A DNA stretch of 64,000 nt. Source: Alphaproteobacteria bacterium. Lineage in GTDB: Bacteria > Myxococcota_A > UBA796 > GCA-2862545. A program made the translations under genes and the position numbers. The notes below the pieces were generated by a model. It was not told where the DNA came from. It worked only from the letters and a program-made list of their open reading frames with translations, and did not search any database. The stretch's first letter is position 1. Each line of letters starts with the position of its first letter. The stretch spans positions 1-64,000 of the forward strand of contig JACKER010000028.1 in the NCBI GenBank assembly GCA_020632925.1. The letters run 5' to 3'. Positions 25,160 to 33,912 of the stretch are shown here, piece by piece.

Positions 25160-26211
25160 ATGGTCTCGATCGCCCTGGGGTTGTCGTGCTGGGCCGGACC
25201 GCTCGAGCGGACGGAGGAGCCCCGGACCGTGGTGGTCGCCACCAAGGCGGTGCCGCCGTTCGTCGAAGTGGACGAGCGCGGCCAGGTGTCGGGGATCAGC
25301 GTCGAGTTGTGGGAGGCGGTGGCGGCCGAGCTCGACCTCCGGACGGAGTGGCGGGTCACGACGCTCCCCGACATCCTCGACGGTCTGCAGGACCACCGGT
25401 ACGACGCCGGCATCGCGGCGATCACCGTCACGGCCGAGCGCGAGCGGCGGATCGACTTCTCCCACCCGTACTACGCCACCGGCCTCGGGATCGCGACCGC
25501 CACCAGTGGCACGGCCGGGTGGCTCGGGGTGGTGGAGCGCATGTTGTCCTGGGGGTTCTTCCGCATCGTGCTCGGCCTCGTCACCATGCTGTTCGTGGTC
25601 GGCGGGCTGGTGTGGCTGGCCGAGCGCCGTCGGAACCCGGAGCAGTTCGGGGGCAACTCGACCGCAGAGGGCCTGGGCAACGCGTTCTGGTGGGCGGCGG
25701 TGACGATGACGTGGGCTACGGCGACAAGGCGCCGGTGACGGTGGTGGGCCGGATGCTGGCGCTCGCCTGGATGTTCACGGCCATCGTGACCACCTCGGTG
25801 TTCACCGCCACCGTGACCTCGGCGCTCACGGTGGGGCAGCTCGAGTCCATGGTACGCGGCGTGCGCGATCTGCCCCACGTCCGTGTGGGTGTGGTCCAGG
25901 GCACGACGGGGCAGGCCTGGACCGCGGAGAACGGCATCGCGGCGGTCGCCGTGGCCTCGCCGGAGGAGGGGCTCGCGTCCATGGAGGCCGGCGCGCTCGA
26001 CGCCCTGGTCCACGATCGCGCCGTGCTGCGCTGGCTCGTGTCGCGACGGCCGAGCGATCTCGTCGTGCTGCCCGACCGCCTCGACCGCCAGGACTACGCG
26101 ATCGGCCTCCCGGAAGGCAGCGAGCTGCGCGAGCCACTCAACCAGGCCCTGATCCACCACCTGCACGATCCCGCCTGGGACCGCACGTTGACGCGCTACC
26201 TGGGCGATTGA
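25160..26211 (+). pseudogene. Ionotropic glutamate-receptor-like K+ channel (GluR0 type), frame broken at the selectivity filter
   Basis: The first frame (25160 to about 25720) gives a leader (MVSIALGLSC), the first lobe of a periplasmic-binding domain (TVVVATKAVPPFVEVDERG, with RIDFSHPYYATGLGI), helix M1 (IVLGLVTMLFVVGGLVWLAE) and the start of the pore loop (NAFWWAAVTMT). The second frame continues with VGYGDKAPVTVVGRMLA, the K+ filter, then M2 and the second binding lobe, to a stop at 26211. The order S1-M1-P-M2-S2 is that of prokaryotic glutamate receptors. A missing base near 25717-25720 separates the halves. It could be a true mutation, an assembly error or, less likely, recoding. Confidence 0.8.
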
Positions 26212-26213
26212 GA

Positions 26214-26252
26214 CGGGCTTCGGGCTTCGGGCTTCGGGCTTCGGGCTTCGGG
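26214..26252. repeat. Heptamer tandem array, CGGGCTT x5.5
   Basis: Five perfect CGGGCTT copies plus CGGG begin three bases after the channel gene's stop. It lies in the 297-base convergent gap before the TetR gene, where no gene is visible. Confidence 0.85.
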
Positions 26253-26270
26253 TACGGCGTCAGCTCGCAG

Positions 26271-26400
26271 CCCTCACCCAACCCTCGCGCGCGAGCAGGA
26301 GAAGGGGCAACGCAGGTTGCCCGCCCATTCCGGCTTGTGGAAGGGCAAACCACAGCCCCTCACCTCTCCCACTTGTGCGGAAGAGATTGGGGTCCAGGGC
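26271..26400. repeat. Dispersed CCCTCACC...GGGAGAGG-type repeat, two degenerate copies
   Basis: Two stretches, one from CCCTCACCCAACCCTC (26271) and one from CCCCTCACCTCTCCCA (26357), resemble the intergenic repeat found as inverted copies either side of the IS66 element (59561-59599 and 62203-62241). They fill the space between the two heptamer arrays. The similarity was judged by eye. Confidence 0.4.
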
Positions 26401-26447
26401 CCGGGACCACAGCGACCGACCGAGGCGGCGGCATGCCCCAAGCCGTG

Positions 26448-26496
26448 GCCTGTAGCCTGTAGCCTGTAGCCCGGAGCCCGGAGCCCGGAGCCCGGA
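26448..26496. repeat. Heptamer tandem array, GCCTGTA x3 then GCCCGGA x4
   Basis: Seven heptamers in a row, the first three GCCTGTA and the last four GCCCGGA. The switch suggests a repeat that has drifted and re-expanded. It ends 12 bases from the TetR stop. The heptamer period is shared with the array at 26214-26252. Confidence 0.85.
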
Positions 26497-26508
26497 GCCT
26501 GCCGCCCA

Positions 26509-27141
26509 TCACGTCCACCCCGCGAGCAGCCCCTCCACGAGCTCCCGTCGGATCGCCGCCGCGCGAAGGCGCTCGGGGACCAGCCGATCGCGCTTCACGA
26601 AGTGGCCGGCACCGTGCACGGCCGCCCACAGGGCGTGGGTGCGCAGTTCCTCGTCCCCGGGGCGCAGCGTCCCCTCCTCCACTGCCTCCCGCAGGGCCCT
26701 CGCGCAGCGCTCCAGCGCCGGCGCCACCGCCGTCGCCACCGCCGCCGCGGCGTCCGCACCCAGCAGGGCGCGCGGATCGGAGAGCGAGGCGTCGAGCAGC
26801 GCGTGCTTCTGGGGCTCGGCCTGCGCGAACGCCGGCCAGGCCTCCACCACCGCCCTCACCCGCGACAACGGTGGCGCCTCCGCATCCCACCGCTCGTCCA
26901 GGAACGCCACGAACGCCTCGCCGGCCCGCACCTGGAGTCCCGCGATCAGCGCGTCCTTCCCCGAGAAGTAACGGTAGAGCCCCCCGACCGCGGCGTCCGC
27001 GGCGTCCGCGAGCCTCGGCATCGTCAGCGCGTCGATCCCATCGTCGGCGACCAGCCGCATCGCGATGTCCAGCAGATCGTCGAGCCGTTGCTGGTGCTTT
27101 CGTTGACGCCGCGTCGGCGCCGGAGTAGAAGCGCGAATCAT
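26509..27141 (-). CDS. TetR-family regulator divergent from the D-aminoacylase-like gene
   Basis: A 210-residue protein. The N-terminal helix-turn-helix (about residues 18-65) contains LADAADAAVGGLYRYFSGKD, the TetR recognition pattern, and the remainder is a helical ligand domain. The ATG at 27141 lies within a TGTTC...GAACA inverted repeat, suggesting autorepression. Only 45 bases separate it from the divergent amidohydrolase, so it very probably controls that gene. Confidence 0.85.
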   Translation of the reverse strand: MIRASTPAPTRRQRKHQQRLDDLLDIAMRLVADDGIDALTMPRLADAADAAVGGLYRYFSGKDALIAGLQVRAGEAFVAFLDERWDAEAPPLSRVRAVVEAWPAFAQAEPQKHALLDASLSDPRALLGADAAAAVATAVAPALERCARALREAVEEGTLRPGDEELRTHALWAAVHGAGHFVKRDRLVPERLRAAAIRRELVEGLLAGWT

Positions 27142-27157
27142 GTTCGCAGTATGAACA
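27141..27157. promoter_or_regulatory. Inverted repeat TGTTC-N7-GAACA, probable TetR operator
   Basis: TGTTCGCAGTATGAACA has perfect 5-base half-sites and sits in the 45-base divergent gap. It overlaps the start codon of the TetR gene by one base. A repressor bound here could block both promoters. Confidence 0.6.
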
Positions 27158-27186
27158 CCTTTCGCTCCATGAGGCAAGGAGGACCG

Positions 27187-28908
27187 ATGCACGACCTCGT
27201 CATCCGCGGTGGCACCCTGGTGGACGGCACCGGCCGGGCGCCCTTCGTCGGCGATCTGGCCATCGACGGGGACCGCATCGTCGCCGTGGGCGTCGTCGAG
27301 GGCCGCGGGCGGCGGGAGATCGACGCGACCGGCAAGCTCGTGACCCCGGGCTTCGTGGACATGCACACGCACTACGACGGGCAGGTCAGCTGGGACCCGC
27401 ACTTCACGCCTTCGGGCTGGCACGGCTGCACCACCGTGATCATGGGCAACTGCGGCGTCGGCTTCGCCCCGTGCCGCCGAGAGGACCGCGAGTGGCTCAT
27501 CAACGTGATGGAGGGGGTCGAGGACATCCCCGGCTCGGCGCTGGCCGAGGGCATCGACTGGGAGTGGGAGACCTTCCCGGAGTACCTCGACGCCATCGAG
27601 CGCAAGCCGCACAGCCTGGACTTCGCCGCGCAGGTGCCGCACAGCGCCGTCCGCGGCTTCGTGCTCGGTCGGGACGCGAGCGAGGACCGCGACGCCACCC
27701 CGGATGAGATCGCGCGCATGAAGGAGGTCGTCGCCGAGGGGCTGCGCGCGGGCGCGCTCGGGTTCAGCACCAGCCGCACGAGCCTGCACAAGACGGCCGC
27801 CGGCAAGCTCGTGGCGGGCACCTTCGCCGCGAAGGACGAGCTCTTCGGCATCGGCGAGGCGCTGGCCGAGACCGGGCTCGGCGTCTTCGAGTGCGCCAAC
27901 GAGCACGTCACGCTCGACAAGGACATCGAGTGGATGATCGAGCTCACGAAGCGCATCGATCGGCCCGTCATCTTCAACCTGTCCCAGACCGACTTCGCGC
28001 CCGAGCTGTGGAAGAAGGTGCTCGCGCGGCTCGAGTCGGCCGTCGCCGAGGGTGCGGATCTGTGGGCGCAGTCCGCCGGCCGCTCCATCGGCATCCTCAT
28101 GAACTGGCGGTGCACGGCGCATCCGTTCGCGCTGCACCCGCGCTGGCAGGCGCTCGCCACCCTCCCCTGGGAAGAGCAGCTCGCCGCCCTCCGCGACCCC
28201 GCTACGAAGGCCGCCATCCTCGCGGACACGCCCGAGGAGCGCGGCGTGTTCGAGGCGTACGTGACGCGCACCTTCGAGAAGATGTACGCGCTGTCCGCCA
28301 CCGGGTACGAGCCCGATCCCACGACCAGCCTGGCCGCGCGCGCCAGGGCGACGGGCGTGTCACCCGCCGAGCTCGCGTACGACGAGATGCTCGCGGACGA
28401 CGGCCGCGGCTTCCTCTACTTCCCCCTGTTCAACTACGCCGACGGCGACCTGAGCCCGCTCCACACCCTGCACGACCACCCGCGCGTGCTGATGGGGCTG
28501 TCGGACGGCGGCGCCCACTGCGGCGCGATCTGCGACGCGGGCATGCCCACCTTCATGCTCACGCACTGGACCCGCGACCGCGAGCGCGGCCCCACCTTCC
28601 CCATCGAGCGCATCGTCCACCGCCAGACCCAGCAGACGGCCGCGTTCTACGGCCTGCTCGACCGCGGCGTGCTCGCCCCCGGGTACAAGGCGGACGTCAA
28701 CGTCATCGACTACGCCTCGCTCAGCCTCGACGCCCCCGCGCTGACCTTCGACCTGCCGGCGGGCGGTCGGCGTCTGGTCCAGGACGCCAAGGGGTACGTC
28801 GCGACCGTCTGCTCCGGCGTGGTGACCTTCGAGGGCGGGGCTCCCACCGGCGCCATGCCGGGGAAGCTGCTCCGCGGGCCCCGGAGCGCTCCCGAGGTCC
28901 GGGCGTAG
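27187..28908 (+). CDS. N-acyl-D-amino-acid deacylase-like amidohydrolase
   Basis: A 573-residue amidohydrolase. The N-terminal beta part (LVIRGGTLVDGTGRAPF) leads into the barrel with the metal motif DMHTHYDGQ (about residue 58) and GNCGVGFAP, whose cysteine is a metal ligand in D-aminoacylases. SDGGAHCGAICD is near the C-terminus and a closing beta part follows (GYKADVNVIDY). The family hydrolyses N-acyl-D-amino acids or related cyclic or formyl compounds. A GGAGG site precedes the ATG at 27187, so this start was chosen over the in-frame ATG at 27151. It is probably regulated by the divergent TetR; the substrate is unknown. Confidence 0.85.
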   Translation: MHDLVIRGGTLVDGTGRAPFVGDLAIDGDRIVAVGVVEGRGRREIDATGKLVTPGFVDMHTHYDGQVSWDPHFTPSGWHGCTTVIMGNCGVGFAPCRREDREWLINVMEGVEDIPGSALAEGIDWEWETFPEYLDAIERKPHSLDFAAQVPHSAVRGFVLGRDASEDRDATPDEIARMKEVVAEGLRAGALGFSTSRTSLHKTAAGKLVAGTFAAKDELFGIGEALAETGLGVFECANEHVTLDKDIEWMIELTKRIDRPVIFNLSQTDFAPELWKKVLARLESAVAEGADLWAQSAGRSIGILMNWRCTAHPFALHPRWQALATLPWEEQLAALRDPATKAAILADTPEERGVFEAYVTRTFEKMYALSATGYEPDPTTSLAARARATGVSPAELAYDEMLADDGRGFLYFPLFNYADGDLSPLHTLHDHPRVLMGLSDGGAHCGAICDAGMPTFMLTHWTRDRERGPTFPIERIVHRQTQQTAAFYGLLDRGVLAPGYKADVNVIDYASLSLDAPALTFDLPAGGRRLVQDAKGYVATVCSGVVTFEGGAPTGAMPGKLLRGPRSAPEVRA

Positions 28909-28912
28909 CCGG

Positions 28913-30401
28913 CTACGGCCTCGATCCCCCGGCGAAGACCCCGAACCCGAGCCAGGGGTAGGTGGTCTCCATCGTGATCACGATGTCGTCGATGCCGTCG
29001 CCGGTGGCGTCGAACACGGCGTGCGCGGGGTAGGTCGAGGCCGCTCCGTCCACCGGGAGCGCGTGGGTGCCGGGGCACGGCGCGTGATCGATGCGCACCG
29101 CGTCCTGGAAACACCGAGTAGGTCAGGTCCGGCGCGCCGTCGGCGTTCAGATCGCCCACCTGCGAGACCACCGTGGATCCGGGTGGCACCGTGGTCGTCG
29201 ACCAGGCGTCGGTCTCGAGGTTCAACGTCGCGCGCGTGGTCGGCAGCTCCACGATCCACACCGCTCCATCGTCCCCTCGCCCCGACACCACGGCGTCCGG
29301 CGTCCCGTCGCGCGTCAGGTCGTGTCCGCCGAGCGCGTTCTCGAAGAACGCGGAGCCCGCGGACTGCCAGACCTGCGTCGCGTCCGCCACCCGCACCACG
29401 GCCGGCAGCGCACCTCCCGGCCACACGCGGATCTGCCCGTCGCCCTGCCCGTCGACGAAGGCCAGCACGAGGTCGTCGATGCCGTCCCCGTCGACGTCAC
29501 CGAGGTCGAAGGCCCGCGAGGGCGTGCCCGCCCCCGGATCGACCCGCGCGAAGGCCACCACGTCGACCTCCGCGTCCCCGACGATCGAGGCGCTGTCGAC
29601 CAGGTAGACCTGCCAGTCGACGCAGTTCGTGATCTGCACCATCAGATCCTCGGTCCCGCTACCGTTCACGTCACCGATCGCCGACACGTAGATCGCGTTG
29701 GTCCCCATCGCGCCCGCGGGCTTGCGGAGCGTCCCCACGGCCACCGCGGCCGCGTCCACCGGGCCCGAGATCGCCGTGATCGGGAAGCGGTACACCTCCC
29801 AGGGGATGGGCGCGTTGCAGCTCGCGCCGACGAGGCCCACCCCCATGACCACGTCGAGCACGCCGTCGTGGTCGAGGTCCGACACGATGGGCTCGCGCAT
29901 CACGAAGCCCTGCGCGACCGCGGAGCCGGCGGGCAGCAGGGGGGCCGTGCCGGCCGGGATCGGCCCGTGGAACACGCTCACGGCGTGCCGCGAGATGGGG
30001 TTGTCGATCGAGGTCCACCCGATCAGGTCCTGCGCGCCGTCACCGTTCAGGTCACCCGCGGGGAACACGCCGCTCGCGTCGAGCGTGACCGCGGTGGAGG
30101 TGGGGGTCGTGGAGATGCCCTCGAGCGCGCAGTCCGTGCGCCCGTCGGCGTCGTCGTCGACTCCGTTGCCGCACAGATCGACGTCGGGTGCCGGACACAC
30201 GGGCTCGGGGGGCGTTCCGGTGTGGGCCGAGTGCTCGACGGTCGTCCCGGAGTGCTCCGTCTCCCAGGTCCCCGAGTGCGTCGTCTCGCCGCTGTGCAGG
30301 GGCACCGTCGTGCCGTCCGTGGGAGGCGTGGTCTTCGTCTCCTCCGCCTTCGACGAGCACCCCGCCAGCAGCACCAGGGAGCTCAACACCCTCACGACCA
30401 T
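28913..30401 (-). pseudogene. FG-GAP repeat lipoprotein, 3' end frameshifted
   Basis: From the ATG at 30401 (RBS GGAGGCGGAG) the protein has leader MVVRVLSSLVLLAGC with a lipobox and a linker with repeated HSG/HTG units. A metal-binding motif follows (DLCGNGVDDDADGRTDC), then FG-GAP/VCBS units such as GDVDGDGIDDLVLAF and GDLNADGAPDLTYSV. Near 29107 the frame is lost: removing one T from GTGTTTCCAG restores it into VRIDHAPCPGTHALP...GDGIDDIVITMETTYP to the stop at 28913. Intact, it would be a surface propeller lipoprotein of about 495 residues. The indel lies in a T-run, so an assembly error is plausible. Confidence 0.75.
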
Positions 30402-30518
30402 CTCCGCCTCCCGCGCAGAAGCGTAAGGGCGGGAGGTGGTGCGATCCAGTGCCAGGTGTTCTCGCGACGAGAACGTGACGTCCGGAGCGCCGGCGACGCA
30501 CAGGAGCGGAAGGTGTCC

Positions 30519-31403
30519 ATGTTCCTGATGCTCGCGACCCAAGCGCTCGCTGCGCCCACCCTCGCCGAGGAGGCCGAAGCGGCCATGGTCGAGGGGGACG
30601 CCGCCACCGCGCTCAAGCTGTACCGCAAGCTCGTCCGCGCGGAGCCCGGCGACGGCAAGGCCTGGTACGGACTCGCCGGGGCGGCCCACGCGCTCGAGCG
30701 CTGGGACGAGTCCCAGGAAGCCTGGGGGCACGCCGCCCAGCTCGACTTCCGCCCCGCCTTCTCCGCCTACAACCGGGGCTGCGCGCTGGCCCGTCTCGGG
30801 CGTGCCGACGAGGCGCTGACGCTCGTGGAGAAGGGCGTGGGCTACGGCGTGCTCGCCCCCGAGCAGCTCCGGGACGATCCCGATCTCGCCTCGCTCCAGT
30901 CCGACCCCCGGATGGTCGCCCTCGTGGACCGGGCGGACGCGCTCGCGCACCCCTGCTCCCACGACGACGCCTACCGCGCGGTGGACTTCTGGATCGGGTC
31001 CTGGGTGGTCGCGGGGCCCGAGGGCAAGCGCCTCGGCCGCAACACGATCACCGCGGAGGCCGACGGCTGCGTGCTCCGCGAGCAGTGGTCCGACGCGATG
31101 GGTGGCACCGGCACCTCGCTCACCTGGCTCTCGCCCGAGGACCACCGCTGGCACCAGCAGTGGATCGACGACCACGGGCGCGTCTCGGCCTATGTCGGCG
31201 ACGTGGACGCCGACGGGACGCTGGTGATGGAGGCGCGCAGCACCAGGGCCGACGGCACGGCGCTGCACCTGCGAGGCACCTGGACGCCCGGCGACGACGG
31301 CACCGTGCACCAGGTCTTCGCCTCCGAGCAGCCCGACGGCACCTGGTGGACCGTGTTCGATGGCACGTACAGCCCTGTGTCGGATTCCACAGCCTCCCGC
31401 TGA
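30519..31403 (+). CDS. Exported TPR protein with C-terminal beta-rich domain
   Basis: A 294-residue protein with the very short leader MFLMLATQALA. TPR repeats span about residues 15-130 (DAATALKLYRKLVRAEPGDG, AWYGLAGAAHALERWDESQE). The C-terminal part (from about 145: FWIGSWVVAGPEGKRLGRNT, then GVHxW-like SPEDHRWHQQWID) resembles DUF1579-type lipocalin-like domains. The start is supported by a purine-rich stretch (AGGAGCGGAAGG). It is 69 bases upstream of the TPR-barrel gene in the same direction, so it may be the first gene of that operon. Confidence 0.7.
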   Translation: MFLMLATQALAAPTLAEEAEAAMVEGDAATALKLYRKLVRAEPGDGKAWYGLAGAAHALERWDESQEAWGHAAQLDFRPAFSAYNRGCALARLGRADEALTLVEKGVGYGVLAPEQLRDDPDLASLQSDPRMVALVDRADALAHPCSHDDAYRAVDFWIGSWVVAGPEGKRLGRNTITAEADGCVLREQWSDAMGGTGTSLTWLSPEDHRWHQQWIDDHGRVSAYVGDVDADGTLVMEARSTRADGTALHLRGTWTPGDDGTVHQVFASEQPDGTWWTVFDGTYSPVSDSTASR

Positions 31404-31472
31404 GGCCACGGGCGGACGCCCTCTCACCGGCCCGGCACGAACCCTGCTATGGGACCGGCCGGGGAGGAGAGC

Positions 31473-32564
31473 GTGCCGTGGCTGCTCGCCATCGCCGTCG
31501 AGGCGCGAGCCGACGACGTCGCCGACGCGATCGGACGGGGTGATCTCGAGGAGCTCGAGGCGCTGCGCGCGCGCTACCCCCAGGACTACGCGCTGGCGCT
31601 CGAGGTCGGCTGGCTCGCGTTCCAGGAGGGACGCTACGCGCTCGCGGAGGAGGCGTACACCGACGCGGCGACGCTGTCCGGCGGCTCGCGAGACGCCGTG
31701 CTCGGCCTCGCGTGGACCCGCCAGCGACTGGGTGATCGGCGGGGTGCGCTCGCGCTCCTCGACCAGCTCGATGCCGACGACCCCGCCGTGGCCGAGCTCC
31801 GCGCCGCCACCCGCGACCCCGCGTACGCCGTCCTGCTCGCCGGCGGGGCCTGGACCGCGCTCCCGTCGGGCGACGGAGGGCCAGCGACCAGCGCCACCGA
31901 GGTCCGCGCCGGGGCGTCGGGACGCAGCGCCCACCTCGGTGGCGGCGCCGTCCTCGTCGTCACCCAGACCCCGCTCGACGTTGGCGCGCTCGACGTCGCG
32001 ACCTGGGGCCACGCCGACGCCGGCAGCGCGCTCGGCGGCGTGGAGCTCGTCGGCGCCCTGTTCGTCGACCCCAACGGCGACCTGACGCCCGGCGGTGTGA
32101 TCGGCGGCGTCGCGCGCTGGTCCCCCTGGGGAGACGGGCGGCTCGAGGCGAGCTGGACCCACCCGCGCGGCGAGCTGCCCCAGGTGGTCCGCCTCTCCCC
32201 CTCGTGGTTCCTGCCCTTCGGCCCCATCGGCGTCGAGCCGCTGGCCGCGGTCCAGCTCACCGACGGTGAGGTCCTCCCCTCCGGCGGCGGCACGCTGTGG
32301 CTCGTGACCCGCCCGCTCGCGCTCTGGGCGGGCGGCCGCGGAGGGCCCCAGCAGAGCGTCACCCTGCTCCGGCTCCGCGCGAGTGCCGCGTGGCCCGATC
32401 GGGAGACCGCGGGGGCCTGGGCGGGCCTGCGGCTCGGACGCGTCGATCGCGCCTGGGTCGCGGGCCAGTGGGCCGGCGCCTGGTTCGACGCCGCCGGCGC
32501 GCGCCCGCGCATCGCCAACACCCTGTCCCTGACCCTCTCCCTCACGCCTGGAGGCGCGTCGTGA
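31473..32564 (+). CDS. TPR protein with predicted outer-membrane barrel
   Basis: A 363-residue protein with a GTG start preceded by GGGGAGGAG and leader (M)PWLLAIAVEARA. The N-terminal TPR-like helices (about residues 20-110; LEVGWLAFQEGRYALAEEAY) are followed by alternating beta strands typical of an outer-membrane barrel (for example LEASWTHPRGELPQVVRLSP, and the last strand ANTLSLTLSLTP). The ATG at 31449 lacks a ribosome site. Its stop overlaps the PqqD-like GTG. It could be the outer-membrane component of the biosynthetic operon that follows. Confidence 0.65.
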   Translation: MPWLLAIAVEARADDVADAIGRGDLEELEALRARYPQDYALALEVGWLAFQEGRYALAEEAYTDAATLSGGSRDAVLGLAWTRQRLGDRRGALALLDQLDADDPAVAELRAATRDPAYAVLLAGGAWTALPSGDGGPATSATEVRAGASGRSAHLGGGAVLVVTQTPLDVGALDVATWGHADAGSALGGVELVGALFVDPNGDLTPGGVIGGVARWSPWGDGRLEASWTHPRGELPQVVRLSPSWFLPFGPIGVEPLAAVQLTDGEVLPSGGGTLWLVTRPLALWAGGRGGPQQSVTLLRLRASAAWPDRETAGAWAGLRLGRVDRAWVAGQWAGAWFDAAGARPRIANTLSLTLSLTPGGAS

Positions 32565-32848
32565 ACCTCGGCACCCGGCTCGGCGATCTCGCCATCAGCG
32601 ACTCGGGCTTCGTCTTCGATCCCTACACCGGCGCCTCGTTCACCGTGAACGCGACCGGGCTGCACCTGCTGCGGGCGCTGAAAGACGGCGTGATCGACCG
32701 CGCGGGGCTGCTCGCCGGCCTGGACGAGGCCTTCGACGTGGACGGCGCCGACGCGGGGCGAGACGTGGACGACTTCCTCGGGCAACTCCGCCGCTACGAG
32801 CTGCTGCCGCGGGACTTCGAGCTCGGCGCGTCCGAGGTGACCCCGTGA
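32561..32848 (+). CDS. PqqD-like peptide-binding protein
   Basis: A 95-residue protein with the PqqD fold pattern: DSGFVFDPYTGASFTVNATG, then a leucine-rich helix pair (LHLLRALKDG...LLAGLDEAF) and a final helix DDFLGQLRRYELL. PqqD domains bind leader peptides for modifying enzymes in RiPP pathways and also occur beside HprK-like or ATP-grasp genes. It overlaps its neighbours by four bases on each side. No obvious precursor peptide gene is adjacent, so it may instead present a protein or carrier substrate to the ATP-grasp enzyme. Confidence 0.7.
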   Translation: MNLGTRLGDLAISDSGFVFDPYTGASFTVNATGLHLLRALKDGVIDRAGLLAGLDEAFDVDGADAGRDVDDFLGQLRRYELLPRDFELGASEVTP

Positions 32849-33912
32849 GCACCGTCGCCGTCACCGGCCTCAACGCCACCGACAATCCGGCACCCGGGGT
32901 GGCGGTCGCCCGCGCGCTCAAGGACGCCGACCCCGCCACGCGGGTGGTGGGCCTGGCCTACGACCTGCTGGACCCCGGGAACTATGCGCCGGCCTGGTTC
33001 GACGACGTGTTCCTCGTCCCGTACCCGAGCCAGGGCAGCGACGTGCTCCGGTCCCGACTCACCGAGATCCTGGACGCCGTGCGCATCGACGCCGTCCTGC
33101 CGAACCTCGACAGCGAGCTGCCGGCCTTCGTCGCCCTCGAGGGCTGGCTGCACGAGCGCGGCGTCGGGACCTTCCTGCCCACGCGCCAGCAGTTCGACCT
33201 GCGCAGCAAGCTGCACCTCGCCGACCTCGGCGAGCGTGCGGGGCTGCCGGTACCCGAGACGGTCGTGCTCTCTGAGCCGGCCGAGCTGTACACGCTGCAC
33301 GAGAAGCTCTCGTACCCCCTCGTGATCAAGGGCGTGTTCTACGGCGCTGCCGTCTGCCACTCGCTGGAGGACGCGCTGCACGCGTACCACGACGTGCTCG
33401 CGAAGTGGGGTGCGCCGGTCCTCGCCCAGCGCGTGATCCGCGGCAAGGAGATCGACGTGTGCGCGGTGGGTGACGGCGCGGGCGGGCTGCTCGGCGCGGT
33501 CCCGATGCGCAAGACGCTGCTGACCGACAAGGGCAAGGGCTGGGCCGGCGTGGCGGTCAAGGACCCCGAGGCGCTCGCGATGACCGAGCGCTTCATGGAC
33601 GCCTCCGACTGGCGCGGCCCCTGCGAGGTCGAGCTGATCCGCGACGAGGACGGCAAGACCTGGCTCCTCGAGATCAACCCGCGCTTCCCGGCCTGGTGCT
33701 ACATGACCGCTGCCGCCGGCGCCAACCTCCCCTGGCTCGCGGCCCGCGCCGCGATGGGGGACACCATCGCGCCCGAGCGCGGCTTCACCCCCGGCACGAT
33801 GTTCGTCCGGATCAGCATCGACCAGATCGCGCGGCTCGACGACTACGAGGCGCTCGCCACCACCGGCTCGCTGGTGGACCGAGCCCACCGCTTCCAGGGA
33901 GAGGACCGATGA
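32845..33912 (+). CDS. ATP-grasp carboxylate-amine ligase
   Basis: A 355-residue protein. An N-terminal Rossmann-like domain (VAVTGLNATDNPAPGVAVAR, with VLPNLDSELPAF) is followed by the ATP-grasp fold: the lysine strand YPLVIKGVFYGA, VLAQRVIRGKEIDVCAV, and the metal-binding end PCEVELIRDEDG-TWLLEINPRFPAW. The arrangement resembles carbamoyl-phosphate-synthase-type domains used in specialised biosynthesis. It should join a carboxylate to an amine or other nucleophile via an acyl phosphate. The GTG start overlaps the PqqD-like stop, and the stop overlaps the decarboxylase ATG. Substrate unknown. Confidence 0.8.
   Translation: MSTVAVTGLNATDNPAPGVAVARALKDADPATRVVGLAYDLLDPGNYAPAWFDDVFLVPYPSQGSDVLRSRLTEILDAVRIDAVLPNLDSELPAFVALEGWLHERGVGTFLPTRQQFDLRSKLHLADLGERAGLPVPETVVLSEPAELYTLHEKLSYPLVIKGVFYGAAVCHSLEDALHAYHDVLAKWGAPVLAQRVIRGKEIDVCAVGDGAGGLLGAVPMRKTLLTDKGKGWAGVAVKDPEALAMTERFMDASDWRGPCEVELIRDEDGKTWLLEINPRFPAWCYMTAAAGANLPWLAARAAMGDTIAPERGFTPGTMFVRISIDQIARLDDYEALATTGSLVDRAHRFQGEDR

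Noticed and set aside
25705..25735. Programmed ribosomal frameshift in the channel gene
   Set aside because: No slippery heptamer or downstream pseudoknot is evident, and similar one-base breaks occur in unrelated genes.
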